64,000 bases of DNA. It comes from Gnetum montanum (Eukaryota > Streptophyta > Gnetopsida > Gnetales > Gnetaceae). This document shows positions 11,315 to 21,113 of the stretch, one piece after another (positions within the stretch are counted from its first letter, which is position 1; every line of letters starts with the position of its first letter). The stretch spans positions 793,580 through 857,579 of the forward strand of contig MNCI01022611.1 of the NCBI GenBank assembly GCA_015680685.1. The letters are read 5' to 3'. The notes under the pieces were generated by a model, which had not been told where the DNA came from, did not search any database, and worked only from the letters and a program-made list of their open reading frames with translations. Made by a program: the position numbers and the translations under genes.

Positions 11315-11750
11315 CTGATCGTGGCTAGTTTTATGTCATTGCAGACATGATAGTTTAATGTCATTCTGGACTTGGAATGTAGTTTAGTGTCTTTTTAGAC
11401 GGATAATGATAGTTTAACGTCATTCCGGACTATTTGTAGTTTAACGTCATTTCGGACAGGGATGATAGTTTAACGTCATTCCGGACTATTTGTAGTTTAA
11501 CTTCATTTCGAACAGGGATGATAGTTTAACATCGTTCCGGACTATTTGTAGTTTAATGTCATTTTGAACAGGGAATGATAGTTTAACGTCATTCCAGACT
11601 ATTTGTAGTTTAACGTCATTTCAGATAGGGAATGATAGTTTAACGTCGTTCCGGACTATTTGTAGTTTAACGTCATTTTGGACAGGGAATGATAGTTTAA
11701 CATCATTTCGGACTATTTCTAGTTTAACGTCATTTCAAACAGTTTGTAGT
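11315..11750. repeat. ~56-bp dimeric tandem array
   Basis: About eight copies of a two-part unit: TAGTTTAACGTCATTCCGGA plus CTATTTG, then TAGTTTAACGTCATTTCGGA plus CAGGGATGA. It is a derived relative of the 30-bp array just upstream. It lies between the antisense gene's 3' end and the TE-A protease. Confidence 0.85.
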
Positions 11751-11960
11751 TTATTTGTTTAGTAATTTTTTGATTTTTCTCATTTTAATATTAGGAGTAG
11801 CATTAGCGGGTATAATTATATATTCAGCGTCCCCTTCGTTAATCACGTTGAATGGTAATTCAGCCCAAGGGACATCTGATGGAATAGTTCCCGCGTTGGT
11901 GTTTTCTGGCGCTTCTACATGTATTATGGTTTCTGTGTCAGTTGTAGTTTCTAAGTGAGG

Positions 11961-12668
11961 CTATGTATGTACGATTTCAGACCTAGGTATTTCTCTGTTG
12001 GGTGGATTTTCCTTTGTGCTTAAAGGATGATCGCCTACTGGTTGTTGTTCATTTGTGTCATTTTGTTTAGGCTCTTTGAGCTTAACCTCCAAGCCTTGGT
12101 CTATGTTTGTATACGAGGAGATGGTAGGTATAGTAGCCTCTCCATGTATAATGATTTCGCCACCTTCATAAGGTAGGTGAATTTCTTGGTGGAAGGAGAC
12201 TGCTTTCAGTTGGGCTAACCAGGGCCTTCCCAGTATTAGGTTGAACCCTGGCATTTCATCGATTACCACAAAGTCGACAGATGTGGGGAATTGTTCCCCT
12301 GCTATGAAGTCTAAAGTAATGGTGCCTTTGACTATCAGGCGGGATCTGCTGAATGATTTCAAACATGTAGTAGCGGTTGCTCTGATTAGCTCTGTAAGTC
12401 CCAATTGTTCGACGATGGGATATGGCACCATGTTTGTGGCAGCTCCATCATCTACATGGACCCTATGTATCTTGCCCCCCCTTATTTGTATTGTTATGAA
12501 CATAGGTGTTGTTGTTACCTCTCCCGTTTTCTCATCTAACTTGATGTTGTCATTGTGGAAACTTAGTGGCTTAGGAGTTGACCCTTGAGGCGAGTACATT
12601 ACTGCATGAATTGAAGCTTCATTTGGAGGCAAGTCCACGCTTACTAGGATAGATGTTAACATGCGCAC
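11961..12668 (-). pseudogene. TE-A aspartic protease
   Basis: A 235-residue minus-strand frame contains VHVDDGAATNMVPY, the retropepsin active-site loop in the DDGA form usual for plant Ty3/gypsy elements, then LGL, and later FNLILGRPWLAQL, the ILGR/W second half of the protease fold. HQEIHLPYEGGEIIIHGEAT follows. The same protein is found on the plus strand at 56473-57330 in TE-F, with matching words in the same order. It processes the Gag-Pol polyprotein in the particle. The frame is open here but cut off from gag by a stop at about 12690 and from RT by ~7 kb. Confidence 0.85.
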
Positions 12669-12686
12669 TAAAGCTTCGCAATGGGT

Positions 12687-13202
12687 TTAAGATGTTAACA
12701 CTAGGTCGTATAAGCTTAGTGAAGTATTTTTTTGTTTGAGTGCTTGCATGACTTGTGTTAGAGCTGTTGCTAGGTCTCTACTGTTGGGCGCATGTTTATC
12801 GGTAGTGACTTGGTCCATTGGGCCCAACAGTTTTATTTCATGCATAGTTGGTTTTTTATTTTTACCTGGAATTGTTGATTTAGGCGTATCATGTTTTCTT
12901 GATGATTCACCCTCATGTCCTGTGTTTGGTTTATCATTAGGTGGTGTTATGGGTACTGCGTTTAGTGGGGTAGGTTTAGGAGGTCCTACGGCTAGCCGTT
13001 GATGCTCCTTTTCCAAGCGTTTGCGTGTAAGTTTGTTTGCTAGGCATTCTCGTGTGTGGCGTGGGGGCGCAGTTGGTTTTGGAACTTCAGGTGGATGTGT
13101 GTGGCATGGGGACGTCAACGTATATGGCTGTACGTGAGCATGTACACACTGGACATGTGACTTCAACGTACAGACTTGATCAGAACAGAAGAAGTTGTTC
13201 AT
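12687..13202 (-). pseudogene. TE-A gag C-terminal / Gag-PR linker remnant
   Basis: The minus-strand frame is rich in Pro, Lys and Thr and ends in LSLYDLVLTS, which matches LRLYDLVMIF just before the TE-F protease. It therefore represents the part of Gag before PR. The retrotransposon gag core seen in TE-F (about 54800-55280) has no counterpart here, and the frame runs straight into LTR-like sequence at ~13230. A deletion of gag core and primer binding site is the simplest reading. Confidence 0.6.
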
Positions 13203-13226
13203 CCTCCAGATCTGAATTCAGCTGCC

Positions 13227-13948
13227 ATGAAGATACTACTTGTAGATGTTCAGCTCGGTTGACCTTGATTTGACACTGGTTGTACACTTTGTACATGCCG
13301 GGCGTATACGTTGGGCGTACATGCTGGGCATATACGCTGTGGATGCCTGTTGGGCATATATGCTGTGTCTACTGGGAATATATGCTGGGCAAGCTGAATA
13401 TACATGCTTAGCGTATGGACTCCAGAATGCTTGATATCAACACCTGATGATTGCTCTGTCCATGTGAGTTGATGCTCTGTGCCAAGTCTTACTCTGTAGT
13501 GTTTTTTCCATGCCATCTTCGGGGATTGTATGCCGAGCGTATACAACATTCGTACATGCTGAGCATATATGTGAGGCATGTACACTAGACGTATATGTTG
13601 GGCGTATACGCTGTGAATGCAAACTTGGGCGTATACACTTAGAATGTATACTTGGGCATATACACTGAGCATATATGCTGAGAATGTATACTTAGGCGTA
13701 TACACTGGGCGTATATGTTGAGAATGTATACTTAGTGAAAACTAAGTATTGTGAGCTCCGGAGTTGCCATGTTTGATAGAAAATGTTGTTGTGGTCATCG
13801 GTGGGTCCCAGGGAACTGCTCCTTGTTGAGTTTGACTCTGCTTGAGGCTATTTGTGGGGCCCTCAAGCTTTAGTCATGTTGGGGAACATCATGACTTAGC
13901 TCGATTCTTGTTGGAAAAGTACTAAGCTCAAAATTTTGTGGTGTTTCA
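13227..13948 (-). repeat. TE-A 5' LTR and GCGTATACGC array
   Basis: Bases 13660-13948 are the direct match of the 3' LTR at 204-456. The outer edge at 13948 ends in CA, matching the 3' LTR edge defined by its polypurine tract. From 13290 to 13700 the sequence is an irregular array of GGGCGTATACGCTG-like words, absent from the left copy, so it is either LTR expanded by slippage or inserted array. TGAAGATACT at 13227 is a possible U5 edge, but no convincing tRNA primer site lies beside it. Confidence 0.6.
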
Positions 13949-14606
13949 AAGTCATGTCGTATTTATCTAGATAGATATGTGTGAAGTCCCTAGAGTGGCT
14001 TGTACGCTACCCTCAGCCTCCAAGCTATAAATAAGAGGCTAGTCCATTGTCTAAGATATGGAAAAATAAAAAGAAGAAGTGAAGTCGTGTCTCTGCAAGA
14101 TCTGCAAGCTTTCCGATTTACAAGTCTATAATGTTTTATGATGAATGAAATCAGAGAATTGGTTTGCATCACTACTTTGAGTATTTCCATTCTATGCTAT
14201 GTTCTTGCTATTCTCCTAGCTCTATATGATTATTTAGTCACTATCTAATTTGGAAATCGGTGAAGTGGTTGGTTTCTAAGCAACTCTTGGCGTATCGCAG
14301 CAATTGTCTCTTGATTAGGTGTATCCTAATTAGTGCTGTCTAAAGTAGTAATTGTTTCCGAAGAAACACCCGAAGAATCGATTGGGAAGTCGTTTGACTA
14401 ATTTGCTCCATCCTGAGAAGCACCGAAGAGAGAGTGCACGAGTTGACGTGTGAGCAAAGTAGTCATCATATCATGGATGTGATATGGCCTGCTGAGTCCT
14501 CCAGATCATGTTTGAGGCAACCGTTCCTACGCTTTGATAGTCCTGCAAGGTTCCACATGACCTTGAGGCAAGCCTTGCCTATGCTAGCCATGGCTCAAGG
14601 AGTCAC
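13949..14606 (+). repeat. EPRV left terminal repeat (promoter and leader)
   Basis: It matches 21114-21767 in the same orientation with roughly 7-8% differences and two single-base gaps by eye. It holds the TATA box at 14026-14033 and a leader with short open frames. The repeat stops 9 bases before the primer binding site, just as an LTR would. Petunia vein clearing virus integrants are known to have comparable quasi-terminal repeats. Confidence 0.9.
14026..14033 (+). promoter_or_regulatory. EPRV TATA box of the pregenomic RNA promoter
   Basis: TATAAATA sits in AAGCTATAAATAAGAGGC. The second copy is at 21191-21198 in the right repeat. The position, ~590 bases before the primer site, fits a caulimovirid pregenomic promoter and long leader. 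An AATAAA follows at 14065. Confidence 0.7.
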
Positions 14607-14615
14607 ACCCCAATC

Positions 14616-14628
14616 TGGTATCAGAGCC
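14616..14628 (+). other. EPRV primer binding site for initiator tRNA-Met
   Basis: TGGTATCAGAGCC is complementary to the 3' end of plant initiator tRNA-Met and is the minus-strand primer site shared by caulimovirids. It appears once; the right repeat stops just before where a second copy would start. Confidence 0.9.
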
Positions 14629-14649
14629 TTGTTGTTAGAAGCTGATGAT

Positions 14650-15480
14650 CAACCTTTAAATAGTCAAGAATAATGGCCCGTATGGCATCATAGTGATGAT
14701 GCATACTGGTACGCCCCTGAGTGGAAAGTTGAGAAGATGATTGCAGATAATCTAGCAGCACTAGCAGAAACACTCTTTGACAAAGGTCAAAGGTACATGT
14801 GTCTAAAAGTTTTGGAGCATTATATTGGGAAATTCTATCTAAGCTTGTAGCTGAAAGAATTGAAATATTATCTAAATATTTTTTGGTCTATGGAAACATG
14901 TTATGTGTCTACACCTAATCTAATGATTAGAGAAGTGCCCAAACCCTTTCTATTTCACTGTCAAACACCTGATGAACCTTTGATGCCAAATCCAGTTGTA
15001 ACCGCTGTAATTTTTGAAATAGAAGAACTACCTGTCGAAGATGAACTCCTGATTGAAACTCCACAACCAATCTGTAACCAAGTTGAATAGTTTGATAAAT
15101 TTGGTTATAGCTATCTACACCCTCTTGATATTCCATCAACCTCATGAACCATACCAATCATCCCAAATCTCAATAAAACCCCTGCTGAATAACCTATTCC
15201 CTTCACCAATGAAGATCGTGCTCTCCTAGATAGAGTTGTTTAGACCTCTAGTCAATTCTTTGATGAAGAAATCACTCCTGTTTATGATGAAGCAACAAAA
15301 GTAGTCGTACAAGTGAAAGTAGCTCGAAGATTTTGAGTAGAGATAATGAACATGCTGATTCAACAACAAATAGTAGATGAGGATGATTTAATGGATATTA
15401 TGAAGAAGATTGAGAAGTTCATCATAGACTACATATGTTCAGATAAAATAGTGTGTAGATAACAAAAGAAGTAGATGCCT
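14650..15480 (+). pseudogene. EPRV N-terminal coding region of unknown function
   Basis: One frame is mostly open from about 14700 to 15470 with stops at 14848, 15088 and further on. It encodes an acidic, Pro- and Glu-rich protein with no recognised motif, e.g. AYWYAPEWKVEKM near its start. It sits between the primer site and the movement protein, where single-polyprotein caulimovirids have a poorly conserved N-terminal part. Its frame differs from that of the movement protein, so either an indel or a separate ORF separates them. Confidence 0.55.
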
Positions 15481-15482
15481 CG

Positions 15483-16240
15483 CAGTCTGGAGAACTACCG
15501 GAATCACAAAAGGAGATCTTGCCATTTGCAGAAGCCATGAAAAAGAAAAAGTCTTTCATGACTAGAGAACATAAAGATATTTAGTTACTAGTGATCCCCA
15601 AGGATGCAATCTATAAGTTTGTAAATAAATTTTCTACAAGATTAGCTACAACAATCACACAGTCAGAAGCTCTACTCGATATAAAAGGAAAAGGAATCCA
15701 TCCTGTTTTCTTGCCATTATTTATAGAAGGAGAAGCTGAAAAGTGGAAGGTTCATGGTCATAACTATGTACATTTAGGATAGATAGATATTATGGTGAGT
15801 CCAAAGTTTAATTATGACATAGGAGCAGAATATGTTGTTACTTTGTTAGATAGTAGAGTAATTGGTGATGGAATCAATTTAGATCTAGAAGTTGCTTGGG
15901 AGAAAGCCAAAATTTGTCAATTTCAAGGCAGATTAGATGTAGATGCTTTGTGTGCAGTTCAGCCTAATTTTCAATTAGCTTTAGTAGATGAGTATATTAC
16001 AAGTGCTTTACTGTTGTGTATCAAGGTCCATGGAGTAGAATTGTTGCCTAGTTCAGTCTATGCCGTAGTTGCCACAAGAGAAACATTTCAGTTATTAAAC
16101 ACAATTTTGATGAATCATAAACTGAAATGGGGAGTTTAGTTTCCAAAAGGAAGCTAGAATTTACTTCAATGTGGACGAAGTATTCAAACACCGTGATATA
16201 TTCAATCATTTCCAAAGATCTAGCATCTCCTACAAGATCA
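15483..16240 (+). pseudogene. EPRV movement protein (30K superfamily)
   Basis: The frame contains VIPKDAIYKFVNKF, then LFIEGEAEKW, YVVTLLDSRVIGDG with the LxD motif that typifies 30K movement proteins, NFQLALVDEY and ETFQLLNT near the end of the core. Movement proteins widen plasmodesmata so virus can pass between cells. Their presence separates this element from ordinary LTR retrotransposons. Stops near 15583, 15781 and 16137 interrupt the frame. It lies upstream of the capsid, the usual caulimovirid order. Confidence 0.75.
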
Positions 16241-17341
16241 AGAATTTAAGACTTGTGAGAAGCCAAAATTAAGATGGAGCCAATATCCTATGCAACAGTT
16301 TGGACGATCAGCAATCATAACGTTGGAAGCAATTCCATCCATCCTGCCTCTAAGAAAATTGTCTAAAAAGCCAAGCTGTTCGGCACTCGTAGAAGGATCA
16401 ACATCATCCAACTTTGATACTAGAGGTACAATGTTTAAATTCCAGCATCAACTTCATATGTTTCAACAAACATCTTACCGACAGTATGGAGACAGAAGAC
16501 TATTAAGTGGTGGATGATGGCCTCCTCAAGCTGCTTATTCAAAAACAACATCAAAAACCGATCCACCTCAAACTCGTGCAGATTGTAGTTACTTGCATGA
16601 ACACAATCTCAATAGTGCTATGGATCAACAATCAGAAATCCGTCAGTTAAATTATTTAGTTCACTGGATATTGTATGCCTCACAACACATCCAACATGTT
16701 GAAGATCAATTGGACATAATTGAAACTTTTGTTGATAAGGCTGGCGATCAAGTAAGTGAGTTATCAAAAGAAATGATAGAGCATATTGCAGCCTATGAAG
16801 CAATCCAAAAGCAACGAGAAGAACAATGTCAACAAGAGAGCGTGAGTTAAGGGAGCTGGAAAACATTGAAATTTCATGAGATTTTCACTTTGGAAAATCA
16901 AATGAAGTTGCCTGTCCCTCCAATAAAAGAAACTGCTCCAATACAGTTAGAACCTCCTACAGAAACAAAGATAGATCCAAGAGACAAAGCCCTCTTGTAC
17001 AAAATCAAAAGACTTATTGTAGAAAAGAAAGGAAAGAAGCCAGCGCCATTAGCACCAGAAGAACAAAAGTCTAAAGAAGACTTCAAGACTGCTAAGTCAG
17101 AAGATGAAACAGAATCAAAACCAAAGGTATTACCTGCAGAAGAATGCCAAAAAAGAATCATGATGGCCCAAAGACAAGTTCCAACCAGACCATGGAAAAG
17201 ACCACCTGTCAATCCACCTCCAGCATATTCAGCCTTTCAACAATGGCCAACATCTACAATTCCAGTCATAGATATCAACTACCTACCACCAAAAGAGGTA
17301 CTCCATGCCTTAAGACTATGGATAGACCACTTAGAATTGCA
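16241..17341 (+). pseudogene. EPRV region between movement protein and capsid core, with coiled coil
   Basis: One frame (with breaks) runs through 16290-17341. At 16593-16850 it is rich in heptad-like hydrophobic spacing (IRQLNYLVHWIL, QLDIIETFVDKAGDQV), suggesting a coiled coil. After a stop at 16848 it becomes Lys/Glu/Pro-rich. In other caulimovirids this interval holds virion-associated or capsid N-terminal sequence, but I cannot identify it by motif. Confidence 0.5.
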
Positions 17342-18045
17342 ATGAATATTTTGAATATAGATGAAAGGACAACTATCATTGGAGCTTTTACAAGAGTAGC
17401 AAGCAAAATCAGACATTGGTGGGGAAGTGCAACACAAGATCAACAAGAACAAATCCTTTAAGCAGGTTTACATGGTGTTTTTGTTGCATTAGTCACTGAA
17501 TTCATAGTTGATTTATCTTCAAAGTTACAATTTAAGGATAAATTGCTTTTAAGTCAGAGAAAGTTGAATGATTTAAGATACTTTGAACAGTTTAGTGCTG
17601 AGTATGGAAATGAAGTTTACAGATTGGCTTTGCACCATGATCAAATGATCAATTACTTATATTTAGGAAGTTTACTTGTTATAATGTCTCCCTGCAAAAA
17701 CTCTTACCGTCCGTAGAAGTGTGCAATAATTTAGATTGAGTAGATTGTTTTGGTCCTCCAGCCTAAGCTCCCTCAAAACATCCAAAGAGAAAGTTCCAAC
17801 AAAGAAAAAGTTTTCCCAGATTTGTCAAGAAGAGATGGACAGCAAGAAGAACCTTTATGCCTGGTAAAAACATATTTTTTTCTAAGAAACAAAGTGGTCC
17901 AATGCAACGAAAAGTTGTTACTTGTTATTCGTGCAAGCACCAAGGACATTATGCATATGAATGTCCCACAGCTTCTAAAAAAGATGGAAAGCTCAAAGCC
18001 TTCTTTGAAGCTTACCTAAAATGGGAACTCGTTGATGACCCCTAA
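17342..18045 (+). pseudogene. EPRV capsid protein with zinc knuckle
   Basis: Pieces in two frames read ASKIRHWWGSATQDQQEQI, then a basic region and CYSCKHQGHYAYEC at 17923-17964. The latter is a complete C-x2-C-x4-H-x4-C knuckle. A hydrophobic and Trp-rich core followed by a basic stretch and a single CCHC knuckle is the layout of caulimovirid capsid proteins. A stop at 17459 and frame changes near 17700-17850 break the gene. Confidence 0.75.
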
Positions 18046-18520
18046 CATCAAGATGAATAATTCTTTGCTATCCAAATCATGTCAGATTAGTCGTTCTCAG
18101 AAGAATCAATCCTCTCCTCAGAAGAATCAGAAGAAACCCAACCAGTTGGTAGAAGCAACATGATGCAAGGTGTGTTAGATTTTGATATTGATGATGATGA
18201 ATGGTTTTCAAATATTTCTTTAGATGGGCCAAATCCAATAGCAAATACCGAAATGAATTGTGATTGGAATGAGTTATAATATTGGTTAAATTTTGAGATT
18301 TCAAATGAAAAACATAAATGGAAAATAGACCAAGAATTCGCAGACAAATATCCAAGCATCTCATTAGCACTTGGTTGCAAAGAAGTCTTGCCAAAAGTAG
18401 GAACACAAGAGGATTCATCTAGTGATGAAGAACTACCAGCAAAAATTGTCCAAAAGGTACCCACATTCCTAATAATGCCATATCAGAAGAAATTCCCTGT
18501 CCATGTAGAAGCAAAGAAGG
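18046..18520 (+). pseudogene. EPRV acidic linker between capsid and protease
   Basis: After the capsid the frame is acidic: Ser/Glu clusters near 18095-18140, DFDIDDDEW near 18178, EDSSSDEELP near 18412. No domain is recognised. Acidic tails or linkers beside the capsid are common in this virus family. It joins in frame to the protease. Confidence 0.5.
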
Positions 18521-19014
18521 ACAAGATTAAGCAAAAAAAGGTACTTCCAGAGCTTCAACATCAAATTAAGCATTTGTTGTCCCTGCATAGTGTTTTACTA
18601 ATCCCGATTAAGATTGCTATTTATGAAGAAAAGAAATGGAGAAAGTATCAAGATTTTATTGATACTGGAGCAACCTTGAACTTTTGGCATAAAAATGTGC
18701 TTGAAAAATAGGAAGAAAACTCAAAACCGATCACCTTAGAGACCATGAATGAAGTCCGAAGCCTCTCATTCTTTGCATTTAACATTCCAATATCCTTAAA
18801 TGATGAGTATGTTGGAACCACTAATTTTGTTCAAGTTTCAAACAGTGGTTTTGATATTGGAGTAGGTGCTCATTTTATGGATAGTTTAGGTCCATACACC
18901 ATTGGTTCAGACATGATAGTTTGCTCATCACCTCTCCAAGATCCAAGACCCAAGATAGTAATTGGAAGGATACCTGCAACCATGAAAAGAAACAGACACC
19001 CTCAACTAAAGTAG
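18521..19014 (+). pseudogene. EPRV aspartic protease
   Basis: FIDTGATLNF at 18655 onward is an intact retropepsin active site (DTGA at 18661-18672). It is followed by NIPISLN, NFVQVSN and a glycine-rich second half ending in IGRIPA. A stop at 18709 and another after 19012 interrupt it. It would cut the viral polyprotein. It lies directly upstream of RT. Confidence 0.8.
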
Positions 19015-19149
19015 TTTCAGAAAAATCCAATAGTTTCAGAGATCATATCTTAGTATGAGATGGAAGAGATAGCAAGAGCTAAGTACCAGATAGTGCAACA
19101 ATTGAAGAAAGCACATATCAACCTAAATTCAGAAGAACATGAATTAGTT

Positions 19150-19970
19150 CCTTGTTTTTAGAACCTACAAGAATGTTGCTGTGAGCATCCCTTAGAGTTT
19201 TGGGATAAGGATGACCTTGTAGCATTCATTCCTATAGTACATAACATTCCTGTCTAGAGTAAGAAAATCCTCCTAAATCCAGTAGACACTGAAGAAATGG
19301 CTAAGTAGATTGAAGACTTTTTGAAGAAAGGATTAATTAGATCCTCACAGTCTAATTATTCATGTGTAAGATTTATAGTCCGAAATCATGTAGAATTCAA
19401 GCGAGGAAAAGTAAGGATGGTGATTAACTACATTCCTCTGAATGTAGTTACCATTGATGTCAAATGGCCACTCCCAAACAAAGAAAGTTTGATTCAGAAA
19501 TTTGCAATCAAGAAGTTCTACAAGAAGTTCAATTGCAAAAGTGGGTACCATCAGATAAAGATTTATGAAGAAGATATCCATAAGACCGCATTTAGTACAC
19601 CACAAGGTTTGTACGAATGGACAATCATGCCATTCGGATTGAAGAATGCACCATCTCAATTTTAGCATAGAATGGATACAGTTTTTGGAAGGTACCATAA
19701 TTTTGTTGCAAACTACATAGATGATTTTCTGATATTTTCTGATTCAATCAACGAGCATGTCAGTCATTTGCACCAATTCACCAAGATTTGTAAATAACAT
19801 GGAATAGGTTTTTCAAAAGACCCAAACAAATTCCAAATTGGATGAAAGGAAATTGAATTTCTAGGTGTACAATTAAAGGAAGGAAAGATCTACATGCAAC
19901 TTTATGTGCTCTAGAAGATCAACCAGTTTCCCGACCAACTTGAAAACAAAGAGCAATGCCTACGATTTTT
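19150..19970 (+). pseudogene. EPRV reverse transcriptase
   Basis: RT motifs in order: GLIRSSQSNYSC, VRMVINYIPLN, KKFNCKSGYHQIKIYEED, TAFSTPQGLYEWTIMPFGLK, NAPSQF and NYIDDFLIFS. The YIDD box at 19714-19725 is intact. The residue before CKSGYHQI is Asn where the family has an Asp, so one catalytic residue is changed. Stops at 19663, 19795 and others break the frame. The enzyme copies pregenomic RNA into DNA in the virus-like particle. Confidence 0.88.
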
Positions 19971-20039
19971 AGGTTCTGTGAATTATGTTAGTAAGCATAT
20001 AGAAAATTATAGTGAGAAGACCACAGAAATTAGATGGTG

Positions 20040-20530
20040 TAAAACCAGGTGCCCTTTACTTGGACAAAGAAAGCTTCAAGTCAAGTGATCTAGTTGAAAG
20101 AAGAATGTCAGAAGTTACCACCCTTGAATCCAATAATCAATGGTCCATTTGTGCTCAACACAAATGCTAGTTATAAAGCATGGGCATCCGTTCTATTGTC
20201 AAAAGGATCAAAAAATGAAGAATATGTTTGTGCTTATGCCTCAGGAGCATTTCACAAGCACGAGTTGAACTACTGGCCAGCAGAAAAGGAAATTCTTGTA
20301 GCAATCTGTGGATTAGAAAAGTTTCACATATACCTAATCAAAGGACCATTCATTCTCAAAACAGATTCAGCCAACCTTTCAGCTTTGCTAAGAAGGAAGA
20401 TTACCCCCTCTTTGAAACTTCAACATTTCACATGGTAGCAATTTTTATTGGCACAGTATCAGTTTTCACTAGAAAGAATACCAGGTCCAGTCAATTTTTT
20501 ACCTAATGCACTTACCATAGAATTCAAGCC
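20040..20530 (+). pseudogene. EPRV RNase H
   Basis: The frame from 20094 has LNTNASYKAWASVLLS, where the family's first Asp has become Asn, then AYASGAFHKHELNYWPAEKE and FILKTDSANLSALL with a kept TDS. It then reaches a RIPGPVNFLPNAL-like end past a stop at 20436. It follows RT after a frame change, the normal caulimovirid arrangement. There is no integrase after it. Confidence 0.85.
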
Positions 20531-21090
20531 GCAAGCATAGATCAAGATGTTGCAGCCAGAAGGAAGAAGTTCATCTCAAAACCTATTATAGGATAATGAT
20601 GATTGGCTATCCTGGTCTCTCAACAATCTCGAAGATAGAGTAAGGTGGTATCACCTAATGACTATGTTTTTTCCACAGGATTCGACAATGAGCAACTCAA
20701 AGCAATATCCAACACTTGACCTGTTCATTAATATGGTGGGACGAATAGATTGTGTGATCAACAATCTAAGGAGGAGTCATCTTGAACCAAGAATCTTAAC
20801 CCATTTGGCACAGATGGAAGTTTTGGACAAACTGTTGCTAATTCGTCGTCCATTATTCCCTAATGAAAATGCCCGATCTTATCTCAACCATGTGATAGAA
20901 TCAAATGGATGGGAACAGAAGCTATGTCATTCATTCCAGTGAATCAATTTCTTCAACTAAGCAACTTGGTATGAAAATGAAAAACTAGTACCAAAATAGT
21001 TATCGCCTCCAGAAGACACGTGGGAAGACTTGTCCAGTCCACAAGGCTATCCTGAAAGCCATCACTGGATAAGGATAGTGTGTCAATAGT
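20531..21090 (+). pseudogene. EPRV C-terminal extension after RNase H
   Basis: About 180 codons continue past RNase H, mostly in the same frame, with stops at 20539, 20590, 20940 and later. The text is not recognised; a Leu-rich stretch (LAQMEVLDKLLLIRRPLF) may be helical. It ends shortly before the right repeat at 21114. Many caulimovirids end close to RNase H or have a separate transactivator ORF, so this tail is worth a search. Confidence 0.5.
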
Positions 21091-21113
21091 TAGTTATTAT
21101 CTAGATAAGGTTG

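Larger units (their letters stand above)
1..13948 (-). mobile_element. TE-A: Tat-lineage Ty3/gypsy LTR retrotransposon carrying an antisense gene
   Basis: Reading the minus strand from 13948 down, the order is 5' LTR, gag remnant, aspartic protease, a ~7 kb gap, RT, RNase H, second RNase H of archaeal type, integrase, a tandem array and the 3' LTR. The archaeal-type RNase H after the normal one is the hallmark of the Tat clade. PR and RT normally adjoin; here the gap holds a plus-strand multi-exon gene and flanking arrays. The gag core and primer binding site were not recognised, so the 5' part looks deleted. The right end at 13948 is an LTR terminus (CA on plus) and abuts viral DNA. The left end may lie outside the window. 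All ORFs carry stops, so the copy is dead. Confidence 0.85.

Noticed and set aside
13250-13705. Overlapping Tyr/His-rich ORFs on both strands
   Set aside because: They arise from the GCGTATACGC-type array; similar frames open on both strands because the unit is palindromic.
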